From: Nemertoderma westbladi
Taxonomy: Eukaryota; Xenacoelomorpha; Nemertodermatida; Nemertodermatidae
Assembly: GCA_032718475.1 (NCBI GenBank)
Contig: JAUCBJ010004828.1
Location: 1-45,077, forward strand
Direction of reading: 5' to 3'
DNA: 45,077 nt
The position numbers and the translations under genes were made by a program. Under the pieces are notes generated by a model. The model worked only from the letters and a program-made list of their open reading frames with translations, did not search any database and was not told the origin of the DNA. Every line of letters starts with the position of its first letter. The stretch's first letter is position 1. Positions 27,974 to 38,593 of the stretch are shown here, piece after piece.

Positions 27974-29932
27974 ATGGATCAGTTACTTAGATGTTCAAAC
28001 GCTTTACTTGGACGAGTTGGTAGCAGAAAAATTTGGCGAAATATAAATAGACTCGCAACAAGACAAATCACTGGAGGAAGTGGGAAACCCTCTGCCTATC
28101 CTTTCGTAGACCATGTGTTCGACGCGGTCGTTGTGGGGGCTGGTGGCGCCGGATTACGGGCCGGATTCGGGTTAGCCTCGGAAGGATTTCGCACTGCCAT
28201 TGTATCTAAACTCTTCCCAACTAGAAGTCATACAGTAGCCGCTCAGGGGGGAATTAACGCGGCATTGGGAAACATGGAACCGGACGATTGGAAGTGGCAC
28301 ATGTACGACACGGTGAAGGGTTCCGATTGGCTCGGCGACCAGGATGCCATACACTATATGTGTCGAGAGGCTCCGACGGCTGTAGTGGAGCTGGAGAACT
28401 ACGGGATGCCGTTCAGTCGCACCCAGGACGGCCTCATTTACCAACGGGCCTTCGGGGGGCAGAGTTACGACTACGGTAAGGGCGGACAGGCCCATCGGTG
28501 CTGCTGTGTGGCTGACCGCACCGGCCACTCCATGCTACACACATTATACGGCCGCTCCCTGAAGTACGATACAACCTACTTTACGGAATATTTCGCTCTC
28601 GATTTGTTGATGGTTAACGGTGAGTGTCGTGGAGTTATAGCTTTGTGTCTGGAAGACGGAACGATTCACAGGATTACAGCTAAGAACACAGTGGTGGCCA
28701 CCGGGGGGTACGGACGGGCCTACTTCTCGTGCACCTCGGCCCACACCTGCACCGGTGACGGGAACGCGATGTTCTCACGGGCGGGGTTCGCCAATCAGGA
28801 TCTCGAGTTCGTCCAGTTCCATCCGACTGGTATCTACGGGGCCGGTTGTCTCATTACCGAGGGCTGCAGGGGGGAGGGCGGTTACCTTATAAACAGCGAA
28901 GGGGAGCGCTTTATGGAGCGATACGCACCCACCGCCAAGGATTTAGCCTCGAGGGATGTTGTGTCCAGGTCGATGACTATCGAGATAAGGGAAGGTAGAG
29001 GGGTTGGACCGGATAAGGATCACGTCTTCCTTCAGCTGCATCATCTTCCTCCGGAGCAGCTGGCATCGCGTCTCCCTGGGATCTCCGAGACCGCGTCTAT
29101 ATTCGCTGGCGTTGATGTTACACGAGACCCGATTCCCGTTCTACCGACGGTTCACTACAACATGGGTGGCATTCCTACCAACTTTAAGGGACAGGCGATC
29201 GCCCACAGTGGCGGCGTGGACCGGCCCATCCCTGGGCTGTACGCCGCCGGGGAATCGGCCAGCGCCAGCGTCCACGGGGCCAACAGACTCGGCGCCAACT
29301 CGTTGCTCGACCTCGTTGTGTTCGGTCGCGCGTGCGCGCACACGATAGCCAGCGAGAACAAACCGGGTGAGCAAGTTGGCGAGCTGCCCGCGGACTGCGG
29401 GGAGGAGTCGGTAGCGAATCTGGACGCAGTTCGTTACGCAGATGGGAGTAGGAGTGTGGCCTCGTTGAGGAACCAGATGCAGCGAACGATGCAGACACAC
29501 GCGGCAGTGTTCCGTACAGGGGAGGTACTTAAGGAAGGCTGCGACCAAATGGGAGAGCTTTACAAGGAAGTCGCTAGGGATATAAAGACTAGTGACCGGG
29601 GGTTGGTGTGGAACACCGATCTGGTCGAGGCCCTGGAGTTGCAGAATCTTATGATCGTGGCCTGTCAAACAATAGTTGGAGCGGAAGCCAGGAAGGAGAG
29701 CAGGGGAGCCCACGCGAGAGAGGATTACAGTGAGAGAATAGATGAATATGACTATACCAAACCCTTATCAGAGCAGGAAAAACTCCCTTTAACGAGCCAC
29801 TGGCGGAAACACACGTTATCGAGTATATCAACAGCCACGGGATCGGTTGAGCTCAACTACAGACCCGTTATAGACGAAACCTTAGATCAAACAGAGTGCG
29901 GTACAGTTCCACCGGCTATCCGATCCTATTGA
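27974..29932 (+). CDS. SDHA: Succinate dehydrogenase flavoprotein subunit, intronless
   Basis: A 652-residue intact protein, close to the roughly 660 residues usual for animals. It is the catalytic subunit of complex II in the mitochondrial matrix/inner membrane, oxidising succinate to fumarate and passing electrons via FAD to SDHB. Residues 1-45 are Arg-rich and nearly free of acid, as in a mitochondrial presequence. Visible key sites: FAD-binding GAGGAG (55-60); SHTVAAQGG with the histidine that covalently binds FAD (H86); FHPTGIYG (H283); catalytic Arg in ASRDVVSR (R327); TVHYNMGG (H394); [13 protein letters not shown] (R438); and the conserved C-terminus [12 protein letters not shown] 27974 is the first Met after an in-frame TGA at 27938. 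Odd points: no introns at all, and AHTCTGDG and [10 protein letters not shown] where animals usually have AHTSTGDG and YACGEAACAS. A retrogene or second paralogue is possible. Confidence 0.95.
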   Translation: MDQLLRCSNALLGRVGSRKIWRNINRLATRQITGGSGKPSAYPFVDHVFDAVVVGAGGAGLRAGFGLASEGFRTAIVSKLFPTRSHTVAAQGGINAALGNMEPDDWKWHMYDTVKGSDWLGDQDAIHYMCREAPTAVVELENYGMPFSRTQDGLIYQRAFGGQSYDYGKGGQAHRCCCVADRTGHSMLHTLYGRSLKYDTTYFTEYFALDLLMVNGECRGVIALCLEDGTIHRITAKNTVVATGGYGRAYFSCTSAHTCTGDGNAMFSRAGFANQDLEFVQFHPTGIYGAGCLITEGCRGEGGYLINSEGERFMERYAPTAKDLASRDVVSRSMTIEIREGRGVGPDKDHVFLQLHHLPPEQLASRLPGISETASIFAGVDVTRDPIPVLPTVHYNMGGIPTNFKGQAIAHSGGVDRPIPGLYAAGESASASVHGANRLGANSLLDLVVFGRACAHTIASENKPGEQVGELPADCGEESVANLDAVRYADGSRSVASLRNQMQRTMQTHAAVFRTGEVLKEGCDQMGELYKEVARDIKTSDRGLVWNTDLVEALELQNLMIVACQTIVGAEARKESRGAHAREDYSERIDEYDYTKPLSEQEKLPLTSHWRKHTLSSISTATGSVELNYRPVIDETLDQTECGTVPPAIRSY

Positions 29933-30834
29933 GTTGTACACCGCATAATGTACTCTTACAGCGGTTATGTTTTTATCACATTAATTATTGTTTGGATTTT
30001 AGGATATAGTTTGTTTACCTTATTGCTCGGAGAGTGCTTAGTATATTAAATTTAAATAAATATTTAAAAGGATGAGATACCTAGACAGTGTTTATCATAA
30101 ACTTTAACACCATAAAGTTTACCAACTTATCTCGAAAATGTTGTTTTTGAATAAAATATTTCCATATTTTTCTTTAGTAATATTATATGAAGATGTCAAA
30201 CCTCTCGTTAAATACGTATAACATAATTCTGAGTTTTTCGTTTAGTACACCCAATCAGGGTTTTTTCTAAATCTTCACTGTGAAAAGTTTCTAAACGGCT
30301 ATGAAAAATTTAGAAAATCTAAATTTTGTTTAGGAAACCAAAATAATTTGCTCAATGGCGAATGAATTGAGAAATGAAAAGTAGGTACGCAATACTGAGC
30401 TGTATTGCTTGTTTTCAACAAAGTCTATAGCCTGTAATCATAAATATCATCGAAATATTTAACTAATTAGGCCTACGACTCTATTTAATACAGCTTTGGT
30501 AAACGGAAGCTATTTATTGGGAAGGAATACTCCACACCTCATTGGCGATGGCCACAGAAGAAAGGGCCAAAAAACAAATTTTACTACTATAACATTTTAC
30601 TTCTGCAAAAAATTGCTGCTGCGGTCGGGTCTGCTGCACTCTGCCAACTGAGCTGAAATTTCGCACTTTCTATCACTAACTTAGGCCTAGTGATAAAAAG
30701 ACATTCTGTAAATAATTTTGTGATAGAAAGTAACAATAGTGAGCGAAAGAAGTATTTTCTCGACTGTTTGCTATAAATTTTAATGATGAAAAAGTTGTTT
30801 TTTCAGATAAAAAAAGTAATGTTCCAATTACAGT
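29933..30834. other. Non-coding region after SDHA
   Basis: 3' UTR followed by AT-rich sequence without a gene. Near 30630-30660 the minus strand reads CAGCTCAGTTGGCAGAG, an A-box-like tRNA remnant without a clear B box, perhaps a SINE scrap. Confidence 0.45.
30055..30060 (+). promoter_or_regulatory. Candidate polyadenylation signal of SDHA
   Basis: AATAAA 123 bp after the SDHA stop codon. A second candidate AATAAA lies at 30150-30155. No A-tail follows either. Confidence 0.5.
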
Positions 30835-30838
30835 AGAA

Positions 30839-31203
30839 AATTCGGACCCGGACAATTCGGTCGCGGACAATTCGGTCCTAAAATCACTAAATAAATGGGA
30901 CCGAATTGTCCGGATGCTAACTAGGACAATTAATTTAATGGGACCGAATTGGCCGAACTGCAAAGAGCCCCAATAGGGGCGGTTGATATTTTTCGCCATG
31001 GAGAGCATCATCATATGTAATATAATGTACTATACCATAATATGGAATTATGTTTCAACCAGGAACCGGACAATTCGAACCTGGACAATTCGATCCCGGA
31101 CTATTCAATCCCAGACAATTCGATCCCGGACAATTCAGTCCCATTTATTTAGTGTTTTGGGACCAAATTGTCCAGGACCGAATTGTCCGAAACGGAATTG
31201 TCC
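30839..31203. repeat. Foldback element with GGACAATTCGGTCC inverted repeats
   Basis: The block at 30839-30950 (GGACAATTCGGTC copies, then ACTAAATAAATGGGACCGAA) recurs as reverse complement at 31068-31203 (TTCAGTCCCATTTATTTAGT, then GGACCGAATTGTCC). About 70 bp align as inverted arms, separated by about 110 bp. Each arm itself contains several copies of GGACAATTCGRTCC in both orientations. Confidence 0.7.
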
Positions 31204-31254
31204 TACATCCAGAAAATTGCTCTTAGAAGTGGTGTATATATGTTGGAATCCCCA

Positions 31255-31293
31255 CGGTAGGGTCTCGGGGTCGGGACCCTGGGACCCTACCCT
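31255..31293. repeat. G/C-rich hairpin
   Basis: GGTAGGGTC and its complement GGACCCTACC flank a G-rich core (CGGGGTCGGGACCCTG), giving a strong possible stem in an otherwise AT-rich stretch. Confidence 0.6.
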
Positions 31294-31453
31294 CAATTCG
31301 CTAGTGTCCCTGGTTTAATCCTTTATGCTACTACAACAGTTTAATGCGCCAGAACATTCATTAATTTGGGCAAATCTTTTCGAACATTGGCCTTTTCGAT
31401 TCTAGTTCGCAACATTGGGTCATACATCACCAGTTTCAGAGTTTTAACATTAA

Positions 31454-31516
31454 CTACGCGTAGGTGCTACGCGTAGGTGCTACGCGTAGGTGCTACGTAT
31501 AACTACGCGTAGGTGC
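31454..31516. repeat. CTACGCGTAG palindrome cluster, 13-bp period
   Basis: The 10-bp palindrome CTACGCGTAG occurs at 31454, 31467, 31480 and 31503, with a degenerate copy at 31493. Units are CTACGCGTAGGTG. Confidence 0.88.
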
Positions 31517-31739
31517 AACCCATAACTATGCCTATGAATAGAAGACTGTTATTTCCAAAACATTTGGAAGCATAATAAGTAAAAAAATTAATACAATTTG
31601 TTTGCACCATGTAAAATATATAAATTAAAATTTACGTACTGTCTCCCCTTTGAAATATCAATATTAAAATATAGTAGAATGTTATAGATCTTAAAAATAA
31701 GGTAACAGTTTTGAAATGATATTAATTGTTATGTCCTAG

Positions 31740-32904
31740 AGGGTGGTGAGGAATAGTGCACGTCGAAGGTCCGATTTACATGGTGGGATGCCGGTACAGT
31801 TTTTGTAGTGGAATTTGGATGCTGCTGATGTGTTGCAGAGCCAGCAAATGCAATCGGTATCTGCTTTCCAGCATGATTTGTTGCAGATCGTGTGGTGACA
31901 ACCATTGGATATCAAGAGAGCAGCTGCACGGCGACGGAAGCCAGTCAGACCTTCTAGACGGACATCGCAATCGGGGTCACTGTGGTTGTCGATGGCATTT
32001 AGTGGCATTTAGTATGGGGGTGGATGAAGAGTACTTACTGACACTACACCATAGTTCAAAGTAAAAGGCACGGACGCGCTGTATATGTTCTAGAGAGGCG
32101 ATTTCTTCACTAGATATGAATATGTCACAACCGTAGGAGATGGAGGGGTAAACTACAGACAGCCTGAGACGTTTAGCGGAATCCAGTGATATTGTCGACA
32201 TGTTAATTTTCGACGCCAGTAGGACACAACTTGCCAAACTCTTTCTATATGAATGTGTATGGTGACCATCACTAGGACCATTTTTTGTTGACAGAATAAT
32301 ACCGAGGTAATTGAAGCAGCTTCCAAATTCGAGTTTAGAACCTTTATGGTCGTCAGCATACATTATAACAAAACAACCAACTGCAATTATACTACAAGGT
32401 AAATCAGATACAAATAGACTAAAAAGGAGAGGAGACAGTTTATCCCCCTGGATTACTCCGATAGTCTGTGCTATAGGATTTAATAAATAGCAACCAACAC
32501 AAATATGCACAAAATTGATAGCTATAAGCAAGTACCCAAATACATGATATAAACTTTTTGCTGATTCCAAGACGAGAAAGTTTTTGACATAAAGTTTGCC
32601 TGTTAACAGAGTCAAAAGCCTTAGTAAAGGCAATAAATACACAATATACATGGCCACCGGCAGGCTGAAGGGTACTGCGGATATAGTTATATAATAAATT
32701 AACAGCCATTTTAGTAGAACGGTTTATCCGAAATCCATATTGTTGAAAAGGTAAGATGTTTTGATTTTCGGCCCAAGTATATAATCTATGATATAAAATA
32801 GCTGTTTATGTTTTAAGTAAACAAGATAGTAAGGCTATACCCCTGAAGCTGTCGGGTGAGCTCTTTGGACCCTTCCCTTTATATAATGGTAAGAGATATG
32901 TGGC
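31740..32904 (-). pseudogene. Decayed LINE reverse transcriptase, central and C-terminal part
   Basis: On the minus strand the RT blocks appear in order: LPLYKGKG and SPDSFRGIALLSCL near 32900-32820; QQYGFRINRSTKMAVNLLYN with FIAFTKAFDSVNRQ (motif A) near 32750-32590; IGVIQGDKLSPLLFSLFVSDL (motif B) near 32470-32395; and VIMYADD (motif C, codons 32349-32360). SAKRLRLSVVYPSISYGCDI and a terminal CWLCNTSAASKFHYKNC zinc-like motif follow near 31800. The blocks fall in at least three frames with stops, so the copy is dead. The upstream part lies at 33106-33148 and 35113-35440 beyond two insertions. Non-LTR retrotransposon; clade not resolved. Confidence 0.85.
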
Positions 32905-32917
32905 TAGCCAGGATACT
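32905..32917. repeat. 13-bp target duplication of LINE 3' fragment, left copy
   Basis: TAGCCAGGATACT here and at 33093-33105 flanks the fragment at 32918-33092. Confidence 0.85.
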
Positions 32918-33092
32918 ACTACTAGGATCGGCATGCTGCATTGCAGCTGCATTTTTAAGAATGCTGTGCCGGCTTGTCAACAAAATTGCACCGCCACAAC
33001 TCCCTATCACCCATGACATTTGCTAGATCATCCGCATCTTCAAGGCCAGTGTCCTTTAAGATGCGTCTCAAGAAAGTCATGGGCTGTCCTTT
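32918..33092 (-). mobile_element. 3' fragment of RTE-like LINE inserted in older LINE
   Basis: Reverse complement of the last roughly 170 bp of the LINE at 36838-38627, nearly identical where compared (CATGACTTTCTTGAGACGCA, GATGCGGATGATCTAGCAAA). It is a severely 5'-truncated copy that ends at the same 3' point, CCTAGT, and is flanked by a 13-bp target duplication. Confidence 0.85.
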
Positions 33093-33105
33093 TAGCCAGG
33101 ATACT

Positions 33106-33148
33106 GGGCAGGTAGCAACACTAAAACACAGAAAATAAGGCTAAAAGG
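33106..33148 (-). pseudogene. Short LINE RT piece between two insertions
   Basis: Joins the RT fragments on either side: read on the minus strand after the TIR transposon and before the LINE 3' fragment, it supplies the YLLALFSV... segment that links NEVLKSG to the LPLYKGKG block, with one small frame shift. Confidence 0.65.
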
Positions 33149-33150
33149 TA

Positions 33151-35110
33151 GGGTGAGTGAGGGAGACTTGACTTTAGGGGAGACTTGATTTTTTTTAATA
33201 ACTCAAAAATTATTGTAAATTATTTAACAATACCACACAATAATGTGTAAAGTACATGTAGGCTACACCCGCGCAACAATGTTTTATTACCTTTTGGTTA
33301 TTTTTTGTTTTATTGTCAATAAACGTTTTCTGGGTTCAAAAGTAAATTTTTGCCCTTTACAACGAATGAAAATTCGCATCCTTATTTCACTGTATGTTAA
33401 TTGTAATTCACAACATGTGTTGACTAATTATTGCACTATCCTGCCATATATTGTTTTCCAGTTTTGGTTCAGCCGTTTTGAAATTATATCAATTAATATA
33501 AAAAAAGCCCATGTGGGGAGACATGACGCCCGAGTGTGAGGGAGACTTGAACCCGCCAATAATGCTGACGTCTACCTAGAGATACACCCACGTAGAGAAC
33601 CATTACACCAGAGCACTCCAACTAGTTGATTGGCACTTACACCGACGCAGCTATCAATGGATGGCTATGCTTCATGCAGTAGGAGTAGCCCCTCTCAAGA
33701 TTAAACCAAACCCAGCCAAGCCAACCAACAACTCTTCCTTCCCTCTTTGCAATGTGGCAGCCCGCCAACTTGGTAATTTATAACTTAAACAAGTTGCGGC
33801 TACGTCAGAAAGCGGCACACATCAATAGAATTACAGGAAAACAATTAAAATGCTCCTGGATTGAAAATTATACAAGATATTCATTAATAAACAGTACCTT
33901 CCCGGGGGGCGTTAAATTTTATTGCGGTTTTAATGAACTATTATTTATTTATTTCTTGTTAGGAGTTTATTTAGTTTATTTAGTTAGGTTAGGATTTATT
34001 TCTTGTTTTCCTCTCTTTGAGGTTACATGTATAATACCCGAGCACGGGGCCACGTTTTAAACTTTAACCATTTAATTTAATTATATTACAAATTCGTCTA
34101 CTAAAATATTTGCTGTTTAAATCTCCATCTATTAAAATAACTCGTTGTCATTCGCCAAATTAAATTTATGTATTACTAAATACATTTATATATACAGACC
34201 TACAGTATAAACAAAAAATGTTAAAAAATCACAGTCTGCCCCAACTAATTACCATAAATCTATTGCTAAATGAGCACTCCTAATACATAGTCCCTATCCT
34301 TCCTATTCTTATCTATCTACTTTCTACTCTACCTTACCTACCTTATCTATCTACTTTCTACTCTACCTTACCTACATTATCTATCTATCTATATGCCATC
34401 TTCTTCTTCACCTCTCTATTCTGCATCTGCAACACCCTACAGTATAATATTACTTCAAACTACTACTTACTACATCCATTCTATCAAATGTTACATATAT
34501 TTACATTTTATATAATCCCATCCTCCTGGTGGGCAGCCGTTTACTAGCCCTGCTATTTGGCTGTTCTCCAGTACCCATTTATATAGATAGAACTTACCAT
34601 ATATAGTATGTATTCATGTTAATTTCTATTTTATACTGAGTTATTGTTATTTTGAATTATTATTTGAAGGGTAAAATAAACATTGAAACATTGAGAACCA
34701 TGTGAATGACCACCTAAATTTGTACAAAATTTGGGATAATAATTTGACAAATTAATAATCGTATTTTTTGCATGTTTGCTGCTCTACTATAAAATAGACA
34801 TGTCGAACATGTAATTATTACACTTCTTATGCATTTTTGAAAGAATTTACAAGAATGTGAGATGGGGTTCAAGTCTCCCACCCTAGGTGTCAAGTCTCCC
34901 CCCATTGAGGGAGACTTGACGCTTTTTCGAAAATACGAATAATTGGTTTAATTAAAAAAGATTAATTAAGAGTTTAAATTCTCAAACTCTCACGTAATGA
35001 TAGCAATCATAAATGTAATGTGAAAAAGTTAAAACGGCATTGAAAAAATTCATTTATCTGTTCTTTGGAGCGATTATAACTTTTGGGGTTCAAGTCTCCC
35101 TCACTCACCC
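33151..35110. mobile_element. TIR DNA transposon (non-autonomous), TA target duplication
   Basis: Perfect 21-bp terminal inverted repeats GGGTGAGTGAGGGAGACTTGA at 33151-33171 and its complement at 35090-35110, flanked by TA on both sides (33149-33150, 35111-35112). Subterminal GGGAGACTTGA motifs recur near 33174, 33541, 34870, 34891 and 34909, suggesting longer degenerate inverted arms. The TA duplication points to Tc1/mariner-like transposition, but no transposase ORF or DDE motif is seen in the 1960 bp. It sits inside the minus-strand LINE. Confidence 0.82.
34321..34388. repeat. 34-bp tandem duplication in pyrimidine-rich tract
   Basis: TTTCTACTCTACCTTACCTA starts at 34321 and 34355, followed by a (TATC) run. 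Confidence 0.8.
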
Positions 35111-35112
35111 TA

Positions 35113-35440
35113 TGGCAAAAGTAACCCTAACCCGGATTTCAAAACTTCGTTGGTCACCCCATCTGGTCCGGCTGCTTTATGGACTTTGTGCCCATTGACA
35201 GCAGCAGACACCTCTGTGGCGTCAATTGGTCTGTCTAATGTTGGGCAGGAATTCGTTGGAATACCCTCGGGCATTCGGAGGTCTACATCTTTTGATAGGA
35301 GCGCTGTGAAGTGGTTGGACCAGGATTCTTCTGAAACCTGTTGGGCTACAGGTTTCGCCTGTGAACCTGACTTCAGTAGGTTCCAGAACTTAGTTTTGTC
35401 TGATTGACATTCGTCGATGAGTTTGTGTTCGGTGTGCGCT
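35113..35440 (-). pseudogene. LINE reverse transcriptase, N-terminal part
   Basis: The minus-strand frame reads KLIDECQSDKTKFWNLL, then SWSNHFTALLSKDVDLRMPE, then KAAGPDGVTNEVLKSG, the conserved entry into the RT fingers of non-LTR retrotransposons. The frame is open for over 100 codons and is cut by the TIR transposon. With the transposon and one TA removed it continues into the RT blocks to the left. Confidence 0.82.
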
Positions 35441-35589
35441 TTATGCAGACGTTTATAACTATTATGCCTATACGACGTTTATAATTAGTAGGCCTATGTA
35501 TTCCAAGCGGTTGAGTACTAAAATAAGACAATACGGTATGTTCAAAATAAAACCCACATCAAATGCTTTCAACAGTAATGTATCCTATA

Positions 35590-35780
35590 CCAAGGTTCCA
35601 CCTTGGTGTAGTGATTGAATTCACATCTCCCGTAGGTCGTGGGTTCGATCCTCACAGGGGCCAGGGCAGTTTTCGTTTCGGCACGAATGGGGAGTAAAGT
35701 TCTGGGGGGACCGCACTGGAAATAAGTCGTCAGACTTTGTGCGTAATCCCTGGCCTAGCGGCCGAAGAAAATTTACTTTT
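35590..35780 (+). mobile_element. tRNA-related SINE, plus copy
   Basis: Starts with CCAAGGTTCCACCTTGG, has an A-box-like GGTGTAGTGATTG and a B box GGTTCGATCC (35642-35651), then a body (GGACCGCACTGGAAATAAGT, TTTGTGCGTAATCCCTGGCC) and a T-rich end. The same unit occurs inverted at 36283-36521. This copy lacks about 46 bp present in the other. Confidence 0.75.
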
Positions 35781-36282
35781 ACTTTTTTACCTGTATACTC
35801 TATGTAGTGGCATATGCTAAGACTACATATTCTTCACTAACTTCATGCGTTGCGCGCGCTAAAATGTGTTAATAATGTTTAGAGTTCAAAAATAGTTTAC
35901 AAAAGGAAGGCCGATGGTTCTTATCGATTCTCCATTGGTTTTTATTGCCTTTTGTTCACGAGAGGGCAAGGTTATATTTAATGTGCTAACCCCTTGACAA
36001 GGGAAGGGGGATACTAAATTGTCTACCATGATTGGTTGCACTTGTTATTTGACCAAACAATTGAATTGTATGGAGTATTATCAGTTTTCGCTTAACCACT
36101 TCACCGGTAGACTGGTAGCTTATAGGTGTTAGAATGTTTAGATGTTGGTGTAGAATGTTTAAATGATCCAATGCAAACAAAGATACTTGAATCATGAGAC
36201 GTGAATTTTAAGTCTACTTTTTATTCATCCTGTATTTGTATGTGAAAGAGCCGAATATAATTTATTACCAGCGCTGTATAGT

Positions 36283-36521
36283 AAAGTAAATTTTTCGGCC
36301 ACTAGGCCAGGGATTACGCACAAAGTCTGACGACTTATTTCCAGTGCGGTCCCCCCAGAACTTTACTCCCCAGAGGAAACTCTAGTACTCATTTAGCTAC
36401 CACTTAACCTTTAAAGCATTCGTGCCGAAACGAAAACTGCCCTAACCCATGTGGGGATCAAACCCACGACCTACAGGAGATGTGAATTCAATGCAACCAC
36501 TACACCAAGGTGGAACCTTGG
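36283..36521 (-). mobile_element. tRNA-related SINE, minus copy
   Basis: Inverted partner of 35590-35780: GGCCAGGGATTACGCACAAA through GGATCAAACCCACGACC (complement of the B-box region) to CCAAGGTGGAACCTTGG. It contains an extra segment of about 46 bp near 36374-36420. Confidence 0.75.
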
Positions 36522-36670
36522 TGTATGTATGTCTGTATGTATAGAGACATGAGCTTCTGATTCTGTTATTCCATTTGTCTGATATTCAGATACCTCGGAC
36601 ATATACCTATACTTGCCTAACAACTCAACCCTACCGGACCTGAAATTAAAAATCATTGTTATCAGGACTG

Positions 36671-36834
36671 CTACGCGTAGCACCTACGCGTAGTTTCAAA
36701 ATACGTACGCGTAGTTCCAAAATACCTACGCTTAGTTTTAAAACACCTACGCGTAGTTGTTCAAAAGGCAGTAAGTCTGGCCCTAACGGTAAATGACAGG
36801 AATGGAAGTTACAAACTACGCGTAGCTACGCGTC
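36671..36834. repeat. CTACGCGTAG palindrome cluster
   Basis: Exact palindromes at 36671, 36684, 36747 and 36816, with near copies at 36705 and 36726 and a partial at 36826. Spacing is irregular, with TTTCAAAATAC-like linkers. It ends just before the LINE at 36838. Confidence 0.85.
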
Positions 36835-36977
36835 AATCATCCCAGGCATGGAAATCGATCAATCTGCTTACTGGGCGGAAAAGCCAACCAACCACCAAGG
36901 TTAAGGCTGAATCACCAGCCGATCGCCTCAATGGTTGGAAGGCCCACTTTGAAAAGCTCCTCAATAATGACAGGGTA

Positions 36978-38099
36978 TTGCCTGATAACTTTATAGAAAT
37001 AAAAGTGTCTGAGTCTGTACTCCCAGATATTCCCATTGGCGATATCTCCTTTGCAGAAGTGAAGGCTGCTGCAAAGAGCATTAAGACCAATCGTGTCAGT
37101 GGAGTAGATGGTGTTCCCCCTGAGGTCTTTAAAATACCTGAGTGTTTAAAGCTCATCTATCCCATCATAGTAGACATGTACCGTACAACAAGAGTCCCAC
37201 AAGAAATGAAAACAAATAAGTTGGTGCCAGTTCCCAAGAAGGGCAACCTAACACTCTATGGTTCTTTCCGGGGAATCTCATTGATCTCGATTGCTGCAAA
37301 ACTATACAATAGAATTCTATTAAATCGCATCAGGTTCAGGGATCCCATTGAGAGACTGCTACGTGGAAATCAGAATGGGTTCCGTAAAGGTCGTGGGACC
37401 ATGGAGCCCATTTTGGCACTTAGAAGGATAATTGAAGAGTTATCAAAAAAGAAAGACAGGCATCTGGCTGTTATCTTTGTTGACTTCTTCAAGGCCTTTG
37501 ATTCAGTCTCTCGCTCACGTATGTTCAGCATACTTTCATTATATGGGATTCCTGATGAAATTATTGCAGCAATCAGATCAGTATACGATGGTTCGACAAC
37601 ATTTGTGTCTACTGTTGACGGTGACACAGAACCATTTGAAGTGTTATGGGGCGTCCTCCAAGGAGACACACTTGCACCATTCTTGTTCATTATTGTGGTT
37701 GACTATGTTCTACGCATGTCCTTAGATCATCATAATGATGATGGGGTGATGATAACTCCACCTACTGGCTCCAGAAGTCGAGGAAATCCTGCCAAGTACC
37801 TAACTGATCTAGACTTTGCTGATGACGTAGGAGTACTCTCAGAATCATTAGAGGGAGCCCAGCGGCTCCTCATCTCATTAGAACATGCTGCTTCTAGTGT
37901 TGGTCTTTTTATTAACTCCAGAAAGACCAAAATTCTGACAATTAACTTTGAAAGTCCTCAGCAAGTCTCTGATCGGATGAGCATAAGATCAAAGGATGGT
38001 ATGCTTGAGCATGTGGACGACTTCTGTACCTGGGATCATGGATCCGGAAGTCAGGTGAGGACCTTCGAATACGTAAGGGAAAGGCATGGGCAGCCTTGA
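36978..38099 (+). pseudogene. Non-LTR reverse transcriptase domain (frameshifted near 38030)
   Basis: 373 codons, with the frame open upstream to about 36841. RT motifs in order: NRVSGVDGVPPEVFK; LVPVPKKGNLTLYGSFRGIS; NQNGFRKGRGTMEPI; motif A VIFVDFFKAFDSVSR; motif B GVLQGDTLAPFLFI; motif C FADD (37815-37826). All catalytic aspartates are present. Near 38030 the frame is lost: a one-base deletion shifts the expected YLGSW-type block into the next frame, which continues in the 38096-38593 segment. Apart from this shift the ORF is intact, so the copy is fairly young. No endonuclease domain remains because of 5' truncation. Confidence 0.85.
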
Positions 38100-38593
38100 A
38101 TAGGCTATCCAGGATTTGGAAGTCACCTAGAATTAATCGGAAACTTAAGGTCCGATTATTTAGAGCAGCAGTAGTTCCAGTACTCCTCTACGGGAGTCCA
38201 TGCTGGGCTCTAACTGCTGAGGACACCAAATCTCTGGATGGCACATTCACAAGAATGCTACGCCGGGTACATTGTGTCAAGTACAATGCACACATCTTCA
38301 ACCAGACACTATATAACATTGGAGGTGTCTCATTGGTTCCCCCAAGCTTGACACTAGAACAAAATCGCCTCCGCTTTGCAGGACATTGCTTTCGCCGTGA
38401 GGACCAGCCAGTGCATAATCTTGTACTTTGGCAGCCTCATGGAGTGAATAAGCATGGTGGACAGCCCATGACTTTCTTGAGACGCATCTTAAAGGACACT
38501 GGCCTTAAAGATGCGGATGATCTAGCAAATGTCATGGGTGATAGGGAATTGTGGCGGTGCAATTTTGTTGACAAGCCGGCACAGCATTCTTAA
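38096..38593 (+). pseudogene. C-terminal region of RTE-like LINE ORF
   Basis: Continuation of the RT ORF after the frameshift, open in this frame from about 38030. LKVRLFRAAVVPVLLYGSPC, RLRFAGHCFRREDQPV and LKDADDLANVMGDRELW match the thumb and C-terminal part of RTE/CR1-like LINE proteins (LYGSETW and RxxGHxxRxxDxP patterns). The nominal start has no ATG, so it is not a separate gene. Confidence 0.82.

Noticed and set aside
29141-29713. Minus-strand ORFs opposite SDHA
   Set aside because: They are antisense shadows of a GC-rich conserved coding region and have no features of their own.
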